A stretch of 64,000 nucleotides of DNA from Promethearchaeota archaeon (GTDB taxonomy: Archaea; Asgardarchaeota; Lokiarchaeia; Sigyniarchaeales; SOKP01). Under the pieces are notes generated by a model. It did no database searches. It had not been told where the DNA came from and saw only the letters and a list, made by a program, of their open reading frames with translations. The stretch spans positions 1 through 64,000 of the forward strand of contig SHMW01000015.1 in the NCBI GenBank assembly GCA_008080735.1, written 5' to 3'. This document shows, one piece after another, positions 36,516-45,572 of the stretch (position 1 is its first letter; each line of letters starts with the position of its first letter). A program made the position numbers and the translations under genes.

Positions 36516-37243
36516 TGAAGGTGGATGATAAATTATTAAAACAATCGCTTGATTTGGCAATTGACTTTTCAGTTCGAGAAAAAGAAGGACATAAGCCAAA
36601 GAAAAGAAATTTTGATGAATCCGTGGATTTAATCATCAATCTTAAAGATATAGACTTAAATGATCCAAAGCAGAGAATTGATAAAGAACTTATCTTGCCA
36701 AATCCCGTCGCAAAAGAGAGGAAGTCAGAGCTGATTGTAATCGCGACAGGCGAGTTACTCTTACAAGCAAAAAAAATGGATGTGGATACGATGGATGATG
36801 AAGAATTAGATAGGCTAAACGCACAGGAAAAAAAGGACAAGAAGAAACTGGTCAAAAAATATAAATTCTTTATTGTTCAAGACAGACTAATGCCTACTGT
36901 CGCGCGATATTTAGCACGATTTCTCGGTCCAAGAGGGAAAATGCCAAAACCATTTCCCGACGGATACGGAATTATCTCATCAGTAGAAGAGCTTGAAAAC
37001 GCCATCAACAGATATAAACGCATTATCAGAATTCAAGTGAAAAAAACACCAATGGTCCAAGTGAAGGTCGGGAAAAAATCAATGGAGATGAAAGAGATTT
37101 TTGAAAACATTGAAACTGTCGTAGATTATATTGTTGACCAGATGCCTCATAAATATAACAACATCCGAAATATGTATATTAAAACAACAATGGGAAAGCC
37201 TGTGAAAGTTGACGAGGAATTCCTTGAGGAGAAAGGTGAATAA
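36515..37243 (+). CDS. rpl1: Large-subunit ribosomal protein uL1
   Basis: 242 residues, longer than most archaeal uL1 (about 215). The extra length sits in a highly charged stretch near residues 75-112 (LDRLNAQEKKDKKKLVKK). FLGPRGKMPKPFP is the conserved L1 signature, and the N-terminal RNFDESVDLIINLKDIDL strand is standard. In methanogens L1 represses its own operon by binding mRNA; the same could apply here, but no target stem is evident by eye. Confidence 0.94.
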   Translation: MKVDDKLLKQSLDLAIDFSVREKEGHKPKKRNFDESVDLIINLKDIDLNDPKQRIDKELILPNPVAKERKSELIVIATGELLLQAKKMDVDTMDDEELDRLNAQEKKDKKKLVKKYKFFIVQDRLMPTVARYLARFLGPRGKMPKPFPDGYGIISSVEELENAINRYKRIIRIQVKKTPMVQVKVGKKSMEMKEIFENIETVVDYIVDQMPHKYNNIRNMYIKTTMGKPVKVDEEFLEEKGE

Positions 37244-37248
37244 AAAAT

Positions 37249-38223
37249 ATGATGTCAGAAAAAACGATACCTCAATGGAAAAAAGATGAAATAAAGTACC
37301 TCGTTGATTTAATGAAGAAATATAGCAACATCATCGTAATTGATGTTTCGCGTATTAACGATAGACAAGTGCAAGAAATGCGAAAGATCTTACGTGGGGA
37401 TGCGGTCATTCGAATGTCAAAAAAGTCACTCCAACAAAGAGCTCTGGAAAAATATGCTGAGGAAAGTGGAAAGGAAAATCTTGATGAATTGCAAGAAAAT
37501 ATTCCCGGACAATCTGCGTTAGTGTTTACGGATATCGATCCTTTTGAATTACGACGAATATTTTTGGATAATAAATGGATGGTTGCCGCGAAACCGGGAC
37601 AAGTGACGCCAGTCGATATTACTGTATCCGCCGGAGATACTGGGTTACCCACCGGTCAAGTAATCAGTGAGCTTAACATGACGCTGAAACTTCCTACTAT
37701 GATTAAGAATGACACGATTCACATCCGAGATGATACCGTTACCCATAAAGTAGGAGAGACTGTCTCAACCAAGGAAGCATCGGTACTTAAAAAGTTGGGT
37801 ATTAAACCTATTGAATCTATCTTGGATATTCATTTCGCATGGGCAGATGGGGATATTATTCCCGCGGATGTTATATACATGGACATGGATAAGTTCAGAG
37901 AGGAGATTGCATCATGCTATATCACGGCTCAAACACTTGCGATTGAATTGGGGATCATGGATAAAGAAACGATCACACCATTGACTCAAAAGGCCTATAG
38001 GGAAGCATTGGCATTATTATTTGAGATGCCCATTATAGATGAGACCTTTATCGAAGAATATTGTAAAAAGGCTCAGATAAATGCAAGTGTGGTGAACGCT
38101 ATGGTTTTTGGAGAGGGCATCGCAACGCCACCAAGTGGAACAGCGGAAAAAGTAGAAAAAGAAGAAGAAAAAAAGGAAGAAGAGGAAGAAGAGGAAGTTT
38201 CTGGAATTGGGAGTCTATTCTAA
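37249..38223 (+). CDS. rpl10: Large-subunit ribosomal protein uL10 (P0)
   Basis: 324 residues. The rRNA-binding domain (IPQWKKDEIKYLVDLM, IIVIDVSRINDRQVQEMR) is followed by the archaeal/eukaryotic insertion domain (GDTGLPTGQVISELN), helices that dock P1 dimers, and an acidic tail ending EEEVSGIGSLF. The last six residues are identical to those of P1 in the next gene, as expected for the shared factor-recruiting tail. Two adjacent ATG codons start the gene. Confidence 0.94.
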   Translation: MMSEKTIPQWKKDEIKYLVDLMKKYSNIIVIDVSRINDRQVQEMRKILRGDAVIRMSKKSLQQRALEKYAEESGKENLDELQENIPGQSALVFTDIDPFELRRIFLDNKWMVAAKPGQVTPVDITVSAGDTGLPTGQVISELNMTLKLPTMIKNDTIHIRDDTVTHKVGETVSTKEASVLKKLGIKPIESILDIHFAWADGDIIPADVIYMDMDKFREEIASCYITAQTLAIELGIMDKETITPLTQKAYREALALLFEMPIIDETFIEEYCKKAQINASVVNAMVFGEGIATPPSGTAEKVEKEEEKKEEEEEEEVSGIGSLF

Positions 38224-38279
38224 TTTGACTCAAACATAATATATTAAAAATTAAAAAATAAAAATTAGAGGAATAGAAA

Positions 38280-38585
38280 ATGGAAAGTATTTACGCTGCG
38301 CTTTTGCTTCATAAAGCATCAAAAGATATTACAGAATCGGGTATTGAAAAGATTCTCAAAGCTGCTGGTGTGGACCCTGATAAAACTCAGATCACTAAAC
38401 TTGTAGCTGGTCTTAGCGAAACGGATATTGATACTATTTTAAAATCCGCATCAGCTGCTCCGGTAGCATCAATGCCGGTTGCTGGTGGCGGAGGCGCTTC
38501 TGAAGCAAAAGAGGAAAAAGAAGCAAAGAAAGAAGAAGAGGAAGAAGAGGACGAAGAACCGGCAGGTATTGGTTCTTTATTCTGA
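38280..38585 (+). CDS. rpl12: Large-subunit ribosomal protein P1 (archaeal L12)
   Basis: 101 residues. The N-terminal dimerisation helices (MESIYAALLLHKASKDI) and a Gly/Ala-rich hinge (ASMPVAGGGGASEAKEE) lead to an acidic tail ending GIGSLF. AGAGGA lies upstream of the ATG as ribosome-binding site. Last gene of the stalk operon. Confidence 0.94.
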   Translation: MESIYAALLLHKASKDITESGIEKILKAAGVDPDKTQITKLVAGLSETDIDTILKSASAAPVASMPVAGGGGASEAKEEKEAKKEEEEEEDEEPAGIGSLF

Positions 38586-38620
38586 GATCCCGAGATTTGC
38601 GTCGCATGTCTTGTTCGGAT

Positions 38621-38657
38621 AGGCAATTATTGCCTTCTTTTTCCTTTATTCTTTCTT
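38621..38657 (+). terminator. Stem-loop plus T-rich tract after the stalk operon
   Basis: AGGCAA-TTA-TTGCCT forms a perfect 6-bp stem at 38621-38635, directly followed by the T-rich TCTTTTTCCTTTATTC. It sits 36 bases after the P1 stop. Archaeal termination mostly needs the T tract; the stem may add RNA stability. Confidence 0.5.
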
Positions 38658-38857
38658 AAGGCTCAAAAAAAATTAATGATTATATTTTTTACTCTTTTTA
38701 TCTTTTGGATAATTTCTATTAAAATCTGTAGGTTCTTTTTGCGAATGAGTTTTGGATATAAAGCATCAAAAGGTTTTTTTTTAATTGCTTTTTATTATTA
38801 TCAATATTAATTATTGTTTGTAAAAAAAATCAAAATTAAATATTAATTATTAACGCT

Positions 38858-40312
38858 ATGACCTCTAAGTTTCTCCGTTTTTTTGCGCCATTTGTAAAGG
38901 TGACTCCAGAGATAAAGGCGCCACAACGTGAAGTCTCATTCAAGGAAAAGTTTATATGGACTGCGGTCGTGCTCATTATTTACTTAATTATGAGTAATAT
39001 CCCTATGTATGGAGTTCAGCTCGAGGAATCAGCAGATTATTTTTATTGGCTCCGTGTAATTTTGGCGAGTAATAGAGGAACCCTCACTGAATTAGGAATC
39101 GGACCAATAGTGACTGCTGGATTAATTATGCAGCTACTCCAAGGCTCGAAGCTAATCAATGTCAATATGGCAGATCCCTATGATAGATCAATGTTTAGCG
39201 GTTCGCAAAAGGTATTGGCTATGTTTCTCACGGTATTCAATATTATCGCATATCTTATGGGAGGTGCGTTTGGACCCGTGAATCAATTAGGAATTATGAA
39301 TATCGTGTTCATCTTCTTACAATTATTTTTTGCGGGTATTATCATAATACTGATGGACGAATTGCTCCAGAAAGGTTGGGGCTTAGGGAGCGGAGTGTCA
39401 TTATTTATTGCCGCGGGTGTCGCGGGGCAGATTTTTTGGAATGCTTTTAGTTTTATCCAAGGTCCTGATGGTTTACCCAGGGGGATAGTAATTGCCTTTT
39501 TTACCGCATTGTTCGATGGCAATCCTGATACAGACGTTGGAGCAATTTTCTTGCGCGGAGAAACACAGTTGCCGTCAATTTTGGGGGGAATTACAACAGT
39601 TATTATCTTTTTGGTGGTTATTTGGTTTGAATCGACGAGAGTGGAAATCCCGTTGCAGTATAGAGGCTATCGAGGTTTTAAAGGAAAGTATCCTATGAAA
39701 CTGCTGTATGTATCCAATATTCCTGTTATTTTGGTAAATGCTTTATATGCGAATTTCTTATTCTTTGGACAAATCATTTGGAATTTTCATCAAGGGTCTA
39801 ATTTTTTTCTAAGTTTAATAGGTACTTTTGAATCTTCAGAAGCTGCGGGCACCCCCGGTGGGTATTTAACACCCACAGGAGGTTTAATGTATTATCTCTC
39901 GCCACCGCAAGGGATCGCGGCATTACTCGCAGACCCGTTCAGAGGCGTAATCTATCTCGGAATTTTCATCATATTATGTATTTATTTAGGACGGGTGTGG
40001 GTGGAAGTAAGCGGTCTTGCACCTCGAGATGTCGCAGGTCAGATCCTTGATTCGGGAATGCAAATTCCAGGATTTAGAAGCTCTGAAAAGATTATAGAAC
40101 GGATCTTAAAGCGTTATATTCCCACATTAGTCATATTGAATGGAATGATCATTGCCGTGTTGAGCTTCTTTGCAGATAGCCTTGGGGCACTCACATCCGG
40201 GACGGGTCTATTAATCGCAATAGGTATCACGCACCAATATGCAGAAACCATAAGCAAAGAATTAGCTGCCGCGCAATATCCAGGCATGAGAGGGATGTTA
40301 GGTCTAGATTAA
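38858..40312 (+). CDS. secY: Preprotein translocase subunit SecY (Sec61 alpha)
   Basis: 484 residues with ten transmembrane helices. LGIGPIVTAGLIMQLL in helix 2 and the cytosolic loop GYRGFKGKYPMKLLYVSNIPVI are SecY landmarks; LGRVWVEVSGLAPRDVAGQ and the C-terminal ALTSGTGLLIAIGITHQY complete it. It forms the protein-conducting channel. Unlike in most archaea, adk is not beside it, but the EMC3-like gene is within 730 bases. Confidence 0.96.
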   Translation: MTSKFLRFFAPFVKVTPEIKAPQREVSFKEKFIWTAVVLIIYLIMSNIPMYGVQLEESADYFYWLRVILASNRGTLTELGIGPIVTAGLIMQLLQGSKLINVNMADPYDRSMFSGSQKVLAMFLTVFNIIAYLMGGAFGPVNQLGIMNIVFIFLQLFFAGIIIILMDELLQKGWGLGSGVSLFIAAGVAGQIFWNAFSFIQGPDGLPRGIVIAFFTALFDGNPDTDVGAIFLRGETQLPSILGGITTVIIFLVVIWFESTRVEIPLQYRGYRGFKGKYPMKLLYVSNIPVILVNALYANFLFFGQIIWNFHQGSNFFLSLIGTFESSEAAGTPGGYLTPTGGLMYYLSPPQGIAALLADPFRGVIYLGIFIILCIYLGRVWVEVSGLAPRDVAGQILDSGMQIPGFRSSEKIIERILKRYIPTLVILNGMIIAVLSFFADSLGALTSGTGLLIAIGITHQYAETISKELAAAQYPGMRGMLGLD

Positions 40313-40427
40313 GTGAATTCTATCCTTATATATACTAACTTTCTATAACCTAAGCTTTCTGATAGCTATCCAAATTATTTCATATAATTCTACTAAATCT
40401 TAAATTTGGGGCATAGAGAAAAAGAAA

Positions 40428-40856
40428 TTAGGCTTTATTTATATCTTTTAACCTATCGCTCAAGCTATTTTTGTTTATTTTATTCTTCAATTCATTCATC
40501 ACGGGGACGCGCTTGAGATCTCTCTCGTCATATCCTGATCTTTCCAATGTTTTGCTGAATTTAGAATTGGTCCGTAATGAATTTTCAAATGTATTTACTT
40601 CTGCAGATTGTGGCGGTGCTGAAGTGGAGGATTGCTGAAATTCTGATAAAATGCGTTCTTTCGCCTTTTGCCGATTGGGTTCTTTCTTTGAAAAGGTTAC
40701 ATCCTCAAATGTACAGAAGATAAATCTCTCATTCTCCTTAGAAAATTTCGCGCATCGCCGACAATAAAGACTTTGATGATAGAGATTCGTCTTAGGACAT
40801 AATACCAAATCAATAATGACTTTTTTCGGTTTTACATTAATTTTTTTAATTTGCAT
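40428..40856 (-). CDS. Small cysteine-containing protein of unknown function
   Basis: 142 residues. The first third has four cysteines in a LCPKTNLYHQSLYCRRCAKF and FIFC context, which could bind zinc. The rest is polar and probably disordered, with basic helices near the C-terminus (KNKINKNSLSDRLKDINKA). It lies between secY and the EMC3-like gene on the opposite strand. Confidence 0.65.
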   Translation of the reverse strand: MQIKKINVKPKKVIIDLVLCPKTNLYHQSLYCRRCAKFSKENERFIFCTFEDVTFSKKEPNRQKAKERILSEFQQSSTSAPPQSAEVNTFENSLRTNSKFSKTLERSGYDERDLKRVPVMNELKNKINKNSLSDRLKDINKA

Positions 40857-41037
40857 GTATATCCCTTAAAATCCTATAAAATTAGATACGTCTATCAATT
40901 ACATCAAACGAGAGGAGACATATAAAGTTCGGTTTTTCCTATATCTCACGCGAAAAGAATAAATTTGAAAATCAATTTGATAGGTTTCTAATAAAGGAAA
41001 ATTTTTAATTTGTTTATGATTACATACATCTGTAGAT

Positions 41038-41706
41038 ATGTTATCATTAATGATTATTTTTCAAGCGGGTTCCATAAATTGGATTACAGACCCACCAGGA
41101 TCGATGTTCTTTATACTACTATTGGCATGTGCGATTGCGCTCATCAGTGCGGGACTTACAAAATGGCTTGTCGATACTGACGAGTTGGAACGTAAGCAGC
41201 GTCAAATTAAGGCACATGAAGAAAAAAAGGAACAAATAATTGAAATCGCGGAAAAGGATCCTCACAAATACCAGAAATTACGAAAACGCTGGGAACGCAA
41301 GGATGAAATGCTTAAGAAAACCCAACAAAGTATAGCTATGCAGCGATTAAAACCGACATGCATCACATTTCTTCCGATGATTATCCTCTTTGGAGTGATT
41401 AGAGGTCTTTTTGGGAATGAGCCCGTCGCCCTAACGGCCATGAATGCGAATGATGTACCCCTACTTGGGGGTATTCTTGCCTCCGAAACTGGTGCAGAAG
41501 CTTGGACTGCCTTATTCTATGGAAGCACTAGAGCTCTAGGGTTAACAGCTGGCTGGATTAATTTTACAGCATGGTATTTCTTATGCAGTCTGGGGATTAA
41601 TACATTGGTACAAAGGTTACTCGGATTGCAAACTCAGAGCTCTGGCGGGATGGAACAAATGATGGGTGGAAGTAAGGCAAAAGCACTGGAATTTCCGGAC
41701 GTTTAG
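41038..41706 (+). CDS. EMC3/DUF106 membrane protein (YidC/Oxa1 superfamily)
   Basis: 222 residues. An N-terminal transmembrane helix is followed by a long basic coiled-coil hairpin (about 45-105: VDTDELERKQRQIKAHEEKK ...), then two or three helices at 110-195 and a Gly/Met-rich tail. This is the layout of archaeal DUF106 proteins, homologues of the eukaryotic insertases EMC3, GET1 and TMCO1 that place membrane proteins. In archaea it usually lies between adk and the eL34-cmk genes, close to secY, as in part here. Confidence 0.86.
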   Translation: MLSLMIIFQAGSINWITDPPGSMFFILLLACAIALISAGLTKWLVDTDELERKQRQIKAHEEKKEQIIEIAEKDPHKYQKLRKRWERKDEMLKKTQQSIAMQRLKPTCITFLPMIILFGVIRGLFGNEPVALTAMNANDVPLLGGILASETGAEAWTALFYGSTRALGLTAGWINFTAWYFLCSLGINTLVQRLLGLQTQSSGGMEQMMGGSKAKALEFPDV

Positions 41707-41815
41707 ACAATGTGCTCTTAATTATATTTCTTAATTTTCCTTCCATTAATTATTATATACATTAAGTCAAGGTCGAATCATTTTGAATCTTGGAATTCTA
41801 TATTAATTCTTTTAT

Positions 41816-42172
41816 TTATTCCAGCTCAGAAAAATATTGATGTGGGGGAATTCCGTGTAATAAAGCCGTATGCAATAGAAGAATATTCATTTCCTCAGCC
41901 TGTTCTACTCCTGCCCTTCTAATTTGTCTCATATTATTCAGAGATTTTTTGAGTGAAAAATGTTCTTGAGGGAATTGACCAAAATATCCCCCATAAGCTA
42001 AAAACATATTAAGCATTATTTCCAAATCCTCATCAGAATACTTTCTCGAACATTCCTCGCATGCTGGGATAGGGATGAACTTAGATGTATATATATTCAT
42101 TGAATTGTCAATCTTATTATTGCAAATTCCACATTGGTTATTATGTTTCAAGATTTTTGTTACGGATTTCAT
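41816..42172 (-). CDS. Small zinc-finger protein of unknown function
   Basis: 118 residues. CGICNNKI and PACEECSRKY form a four-cysteine zinc site in the first 45 residues, in a treble-clef-like arrangement. The C-terminal 70 residues are helical with a conserved-looking LLLHTALLHGIPPHQYF. Family unknown to me. It ends 117 bases past the EMC3-like gene in convergent orientation. Confidence 0.65.
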   Translation of the reverse strand: MKSVTKILKHNNQCGICNNKIDNSMNIYTSKFIPIPACEECSRKYSDEDLEIMLNMFLAYGGYFGQFPQEHFSLKKSLNNMRQIRRAGVEQAEEMNILLLHTALLHGIPPHQYFSELE

Positions 42173-42289
42173 ATATCTTATTCTGAAAAGAAGTATTTAA
42201 ACTAGGAGAATATTAGGTTTATTTAATAGTGAGATATTTTAATTATAAAAATCTAGCAAAAGGAGAAAAATAGAAGAGAAAAAAGGTGC

Positions 42290-42667
42290 TTAGTTGGAAT
42301 GGGCTTGGTTTGTTCCAGTACAGCTCGGACCGCCCAGAGGTTTTAGATTCTCTTCAAGTAGATGTTTAACATTTTCTTCTAAACTTCCCTCTACTCCTTG
42401 AAAAAGATTAATACCAACTTGTAAAAACCCCATATAGGGTCTCCCCCCAATTCCGCCGACAATCATATCAGTCACGTTTTTGTCCTTCATATTCAAAACG
42501 GGCTCCATGCAGCTGGAATGACCATCATTTTTAATCGCAAATTCCTTTGAAAGTGTTTTATCTTCATCAACCAGAATCCCCACAAAGTAATTACAGTGTC
42601 CAAAATGATTTGAAATTTTATCCTCTAATTCCGGACCATCCGCGGGTATGCCAATAATTCTTTTCAT
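42290..42667 (-). CDS. NifX/NifB-type iron-molybdenum cofactor-binding domain protein
   Basis: 125 residues matching the small stand-alone Dinitrogenase-cofactor domain family: KRIIGIPADG start, HFGHCNYF, and IVGGIGGRPYMGFLQVGINLFQG. It carries extra Cys in SSCMEPVL and GPSCTGTN. In genomes without nitrogenase such proteins are thought to handle Fe-S or metal clusters. No nif genes are visible. Confidence 0.8.
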   Translation of the reverse strand: MKRIIGIPADGPELEDKISNHFGHCNYFVGILVDEDKTLSKEFAIKNDGHSSCMEPVLNMKDKNVTDMIVGGIGGRPYMGFLQVGINLFQGVEGSLEENVKHLLEENLKPLGGPSCTGTNQAHSN

Positions 42668-42949
42668 TCTTTATTACCTCTAATAATGGTGTTTTTGTGT
42701 TTTCTAACAATTTGACTTTGATTTTGGAAGTATTTCAAAAAAAATATAGTTTGGGCTTTTAGAATAAAAACGAAGGAATAATATGAGGGTGATATCCAAG
42801 TATATATGGAGAGATATACGAAACGAAATGAAATAAACCTTTCACGATCTCTTTTTATCGAAAAAAGTAAAAAATTTGAGTAAAAGTGATTTTTCAATTT
42901 TGAAACAAAGGTTTCATAAAAATTAAAGCAATTTAGGAAAAATCATATT

Positions 42950-44899
42950 ATGGAAAGTTATTTAGAGTGGAAGCCGATAATCAGTCCCGAAGAGGTTTAT
43001 TCTGATTTAATAGGATTGAATAATCTTAGCTTAATAAATTCGCGTGTTTGCTGGTTAGAGAGTCGGCCTTCGGAGGGCGGAAGAAATGTCTTAGTCTTAG
43101 AAGATTCAAATAATAACACTACCACTGACATCACCCCAGAAAACTATTATATTCGAACACGAGTTCACGAATACGGGGGAGGAGCATATGCAGTAAATGA
43201 TGATCATGCATACTTCGTGAATTTTGGAGACCAAAGGATATACAGACAATTTCTCCATCAAAACGACAAAATAGTCCCGATTACTCCAGAACTAAATGAG
43301 GATGGTTCTTTAGGAAAATATGCGTCCTTAGAACTTATGCCCAACGGAAAATATTTAATATTTGTATATGAAAAGGAATATAAAAATAAGGAAAATAAAA
43401 ATTTTCTCGCTTGTATCGATATTAAGAGATCTGACTCGAAAGCGGAGCCCATCCTATTACATGAGGGATATGATTTTTATGGTGTACCCCGATTCTCCAA
43501 TGATGGCGCAAAAATAGCTTGGCTCTCTTGGAATCACCCTCATATGCCATGGGACAAGACGATTCTATGGGAAGGAGAATTTAAAGACGGAAAAATAAAA
43601 AATCCGAAAAAAATTATTGATATGCCACTTAGTTCCATATGTTTCCCACAATATGATCCAGAAGGGAATTTGTATTTTGTAATGGACAAGGCGAATTATT
43701 CTAATAATGATTATCAGAATTTTTGGAATATATACTCATATAGCAGAGAGAATGGAGAGATCTTTCCTATCACGGATAGTTTTAAGGAATTTGGTGAACC
43801 GTTATGGTGGTTTGGAAATAATAAATATACTTTTCTTGACACCAAAATAATTATTTCCTCATACACAAACAAGGGGAGAATGCATCTTTGCGAAATTAAT
43901 ACTATAAATAAAAACATAAAACCATTCGATTTCTCCTTTACCGAATATTCTTCGGTAATAAAAGTAGATGACAACGTTATCGCGTTTATAGCGGCAGGAC
44001 CTAAAACGATTCCTTCAGTATACAAATATAATATAAAAGAAGATGAATTGAAACGCCTAAAAAAAAGTACGGATGTGTCCATCCCTGAAAAAGATATTTC
44101 TACTCCCAAATTGATTCAATATGAAAGTGAACAAGGAAACAATGCCTATGGTCATCTTTATCTCCCAAAGAATCATAACTACAGCAAAAATGAAAAGAAA
44201 AAACCTCCTTTATTAGTTCGTATTCATGGGGGGCCCACTGCACGGGCAAGCACGAATTTATCGCTTATCACTCAATATTGGACATCATCCGGGTTTGCGG
44301 TATTTGATATCGATTATCATGGAAGCACGGGGTATGGAAGAAAATATAGAGACGCTTTAAAGGGGGAGTGGGGCATCCTAGATGCATATGATATTAAATC
44401 TGGAGTTAGATATCTAATCGAAAACAATATTGTAAATAAAGAGCGATGTGCTATAACAGGTGGACGCGCGGGAGGATATGCTGCTCAACGAGTCTTAACA
44501 CTTTTTCCTGAATTATTCCAAGCAGGCGCAAGTTATTTTGGTATCGGAAACTTAAAAACCTTGGTAGAGTTGACTCATAAGTTTGAATCGCGATATATTG
44601 ATGCTCTTGTAGGGGGAAATATCAAAAACAAGCCTAAAGTATTTAAAGAGCGCTCTCCCATAAATCATCTAAAACGATTGAAGTCACCCTTAATTATTTT
44701 TCAAGGTGAAGATGATAAAATTGTCCCCCCCGAAAATTCTCGTGAAATGGCAAAAATTCTCACAGAAAAGGGTATCTCCAATCAATATGTCGAATATGAA
44801 AACGAAGCACATGGGTTCCGGATACGTGAAAATAAAATAGATTCCTTGAGAAAGGAATCGGACTTCTATCGAAAAATATTCAAATCAAATAAAGAATAA
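42950..44899 (+). CDS. S9 (prolyl oligopeptidase) family protein lacking the catalytic serine
   Basis: 649 residues: a beta-propeller (about 1-390) followed by an alpha/beta-hydrolase domain with RIHGGPTARAS (oxyanion loop) and the nucleophile elbow reading GGRAGG, in which the expected Ser is Arg506 (CGC at 44465-44467). The catalytic Asp (FQGEDDKIVPP) and His (ENEAHGFR) remain. The family members with an acylaminoacyl-peptidase/dipeptidyl-peptidase role all need that Ser. Either this is a pseudoenzyme, perhaps a peptide-binding protein, or a single base change has recently inactivated it. The reading frame is otherwise intact. Confidence 0.85.
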   Translation: MESYLEWKPIISPEEVYSDLIGLNNLSLINSRVCWLESRPSEGGRNVLVLEDSNNNTTTDITPENYYIRTRVHEYGGGAYAVNDDHAYFVNFGDQRIYRQFLHQNDKIVPITPELNEDGSLGKYASLELMPNGKYLIFVYEKEYKNKENKNFLACIDIKRSDSKAEPILLHEGYDFYGVPRFSNDGAKIAWLSWNHPHMPWDKTILWEGEFKDGKIKNPKKIIDMPLSSICFPQYDPEGNLYFVMDKANYSNNDYQNFWNIYSYSRENGEIFPITDSFKEFGEPLWWFGNNKYTFLDTKIIISSYTNKGRMHLCEINTINKNIKPFDFSFTEYSSVIKVDDNVIAFIAAGPKTIPSVYKYNIKEDELKRLKKSTDVSIPEKDISTPKLIQYESEQGNNAYGHLYLPKNHNYSKNEKKKPPLLVRIHGGPTARASTNLSLITQYWTSSGFAVFDIDYHGSTGYGRKYRDALKGEWGILDAYDIKSGVRYLIENNIVNKERCAITGGRAGGYAAQRVLTLFPELFQAGASYFGIGNLKTLVELTHKFESRYIDALVGGNIKNKPKVFKERSPINHLKRLKSPLIIFQGEDDKIVPPENSREMAKILTEKGISNQYVEYENEAHGFRIRENKIDSLRKESDFYRKIFKSNKE

Positions 44900-44925
44900 A
44901 AAGAGTTTTTTAAGTAGAAAAAAAG

Positions 44926-45027
44926 CGCAGCGAGAGGGATTCGAACCCCCGCATGGATTACCCACACTGGCTTTCTGGATATCTCCAGTTTCCAGGCCAG
45001 CGCTCTACCAGGCTAAGCGACCGCTGC
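44926..45027 (-). tRNA. tRNA-Ser(GGA) with a 17-nt intron
   Basis: The acceptor pairs GCAGCGG with TCGCTGC, the D arm is GCTT/GAGC, and the T arm GGGGG-TTCGAAT-CCCTC. The anticodon stem CTGGC/GCCAG encloses CTGGAA..A with anticodon GGA at 44993-44991. A 17-nt intron lies at the canonical position 37/38 (44989-44973). The long variable arm around TGGGTAATCCA is the class II form of serine. No CCA is encoded. Confidence 0.92.
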
Positions 45028-45076
45028 ATAAAAAGGAAAAGATTCTGATTTATAATTAAAAATTCTTCACAATAAC

Positions 45077-45349
45077 CTATCTAATAGGAACTTCAACTCT
45101 ACTGTTTAATAGGTCTTCTAAGTCTGCATCTTTTATTGCGCTGAGAACATCCTCATGTTTCGCACCCTTCTTGATATCAATTACTTCATCAATAGGTTCT
45201 ATATGTTTATAATTTACTCTCCTTCTCTTAACTTTTGTCCCATCGATAAGAAGATAATTTTTGTCTACAATATCAACAATTACGCAATAATGGGCGGCTT
45301 CACGCCCCATCGTTTTCACGCAGACTCGTCCAATGTCGTATACACTCAT
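45077..45349 (-). CDS. rpl14e: Large-subunit ribosomal protein eL14
   Basis: 90 residues from ATG 45349: MSVYDIGRVCVKTMGREA, CVIVDIVDKNYLLIDG and RRRVNYKHIEP are standard archaeal/eukaryotic eL14. The in-frame TTG two codons earlier is less likely. It is 49 bases from the tRNA-Ser gene. In many archaea it follows cmk; here an esterase gene separates the two. Confidence 0.93.
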   Translation of the reverse strand: MSVYDIGRVCVKTMGREAAHYCVIVDIVDKNYLLIDGTKVKRRRVNYKHIEPIDEVIDIKKGAKHEDVLSAIKDADLEDLLNSRVEVPIR

Positions 45350-45572
45350 ATCCAATTTGTCACCAAATTTTTTGATTCCATTATCATACTAGTCTCCACC
45401 AGTCTGATAACGTTATTTGTTAACCTTTGAAATTATTGATTTCTAAAAAAATTATTGGATTATTGCTTATGATTAGGGCTAAAGTTCTTTTGGTCTTTTC
45501 TATAATGAGATAATAACATTAATATGATGAGAAATTATAATATGAGTAATTAAAACATAATTAGGTGAATAT

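Noticed and set aside
42664..42897. 77-codon minus-strand frame upstream of the NifX-like gene
   Set aside because: Very A/T-rich with Phe/Tyr/Ile/Ser composition and no ribosome-binding site; it is most likely the 5' untranslated and promoter region.
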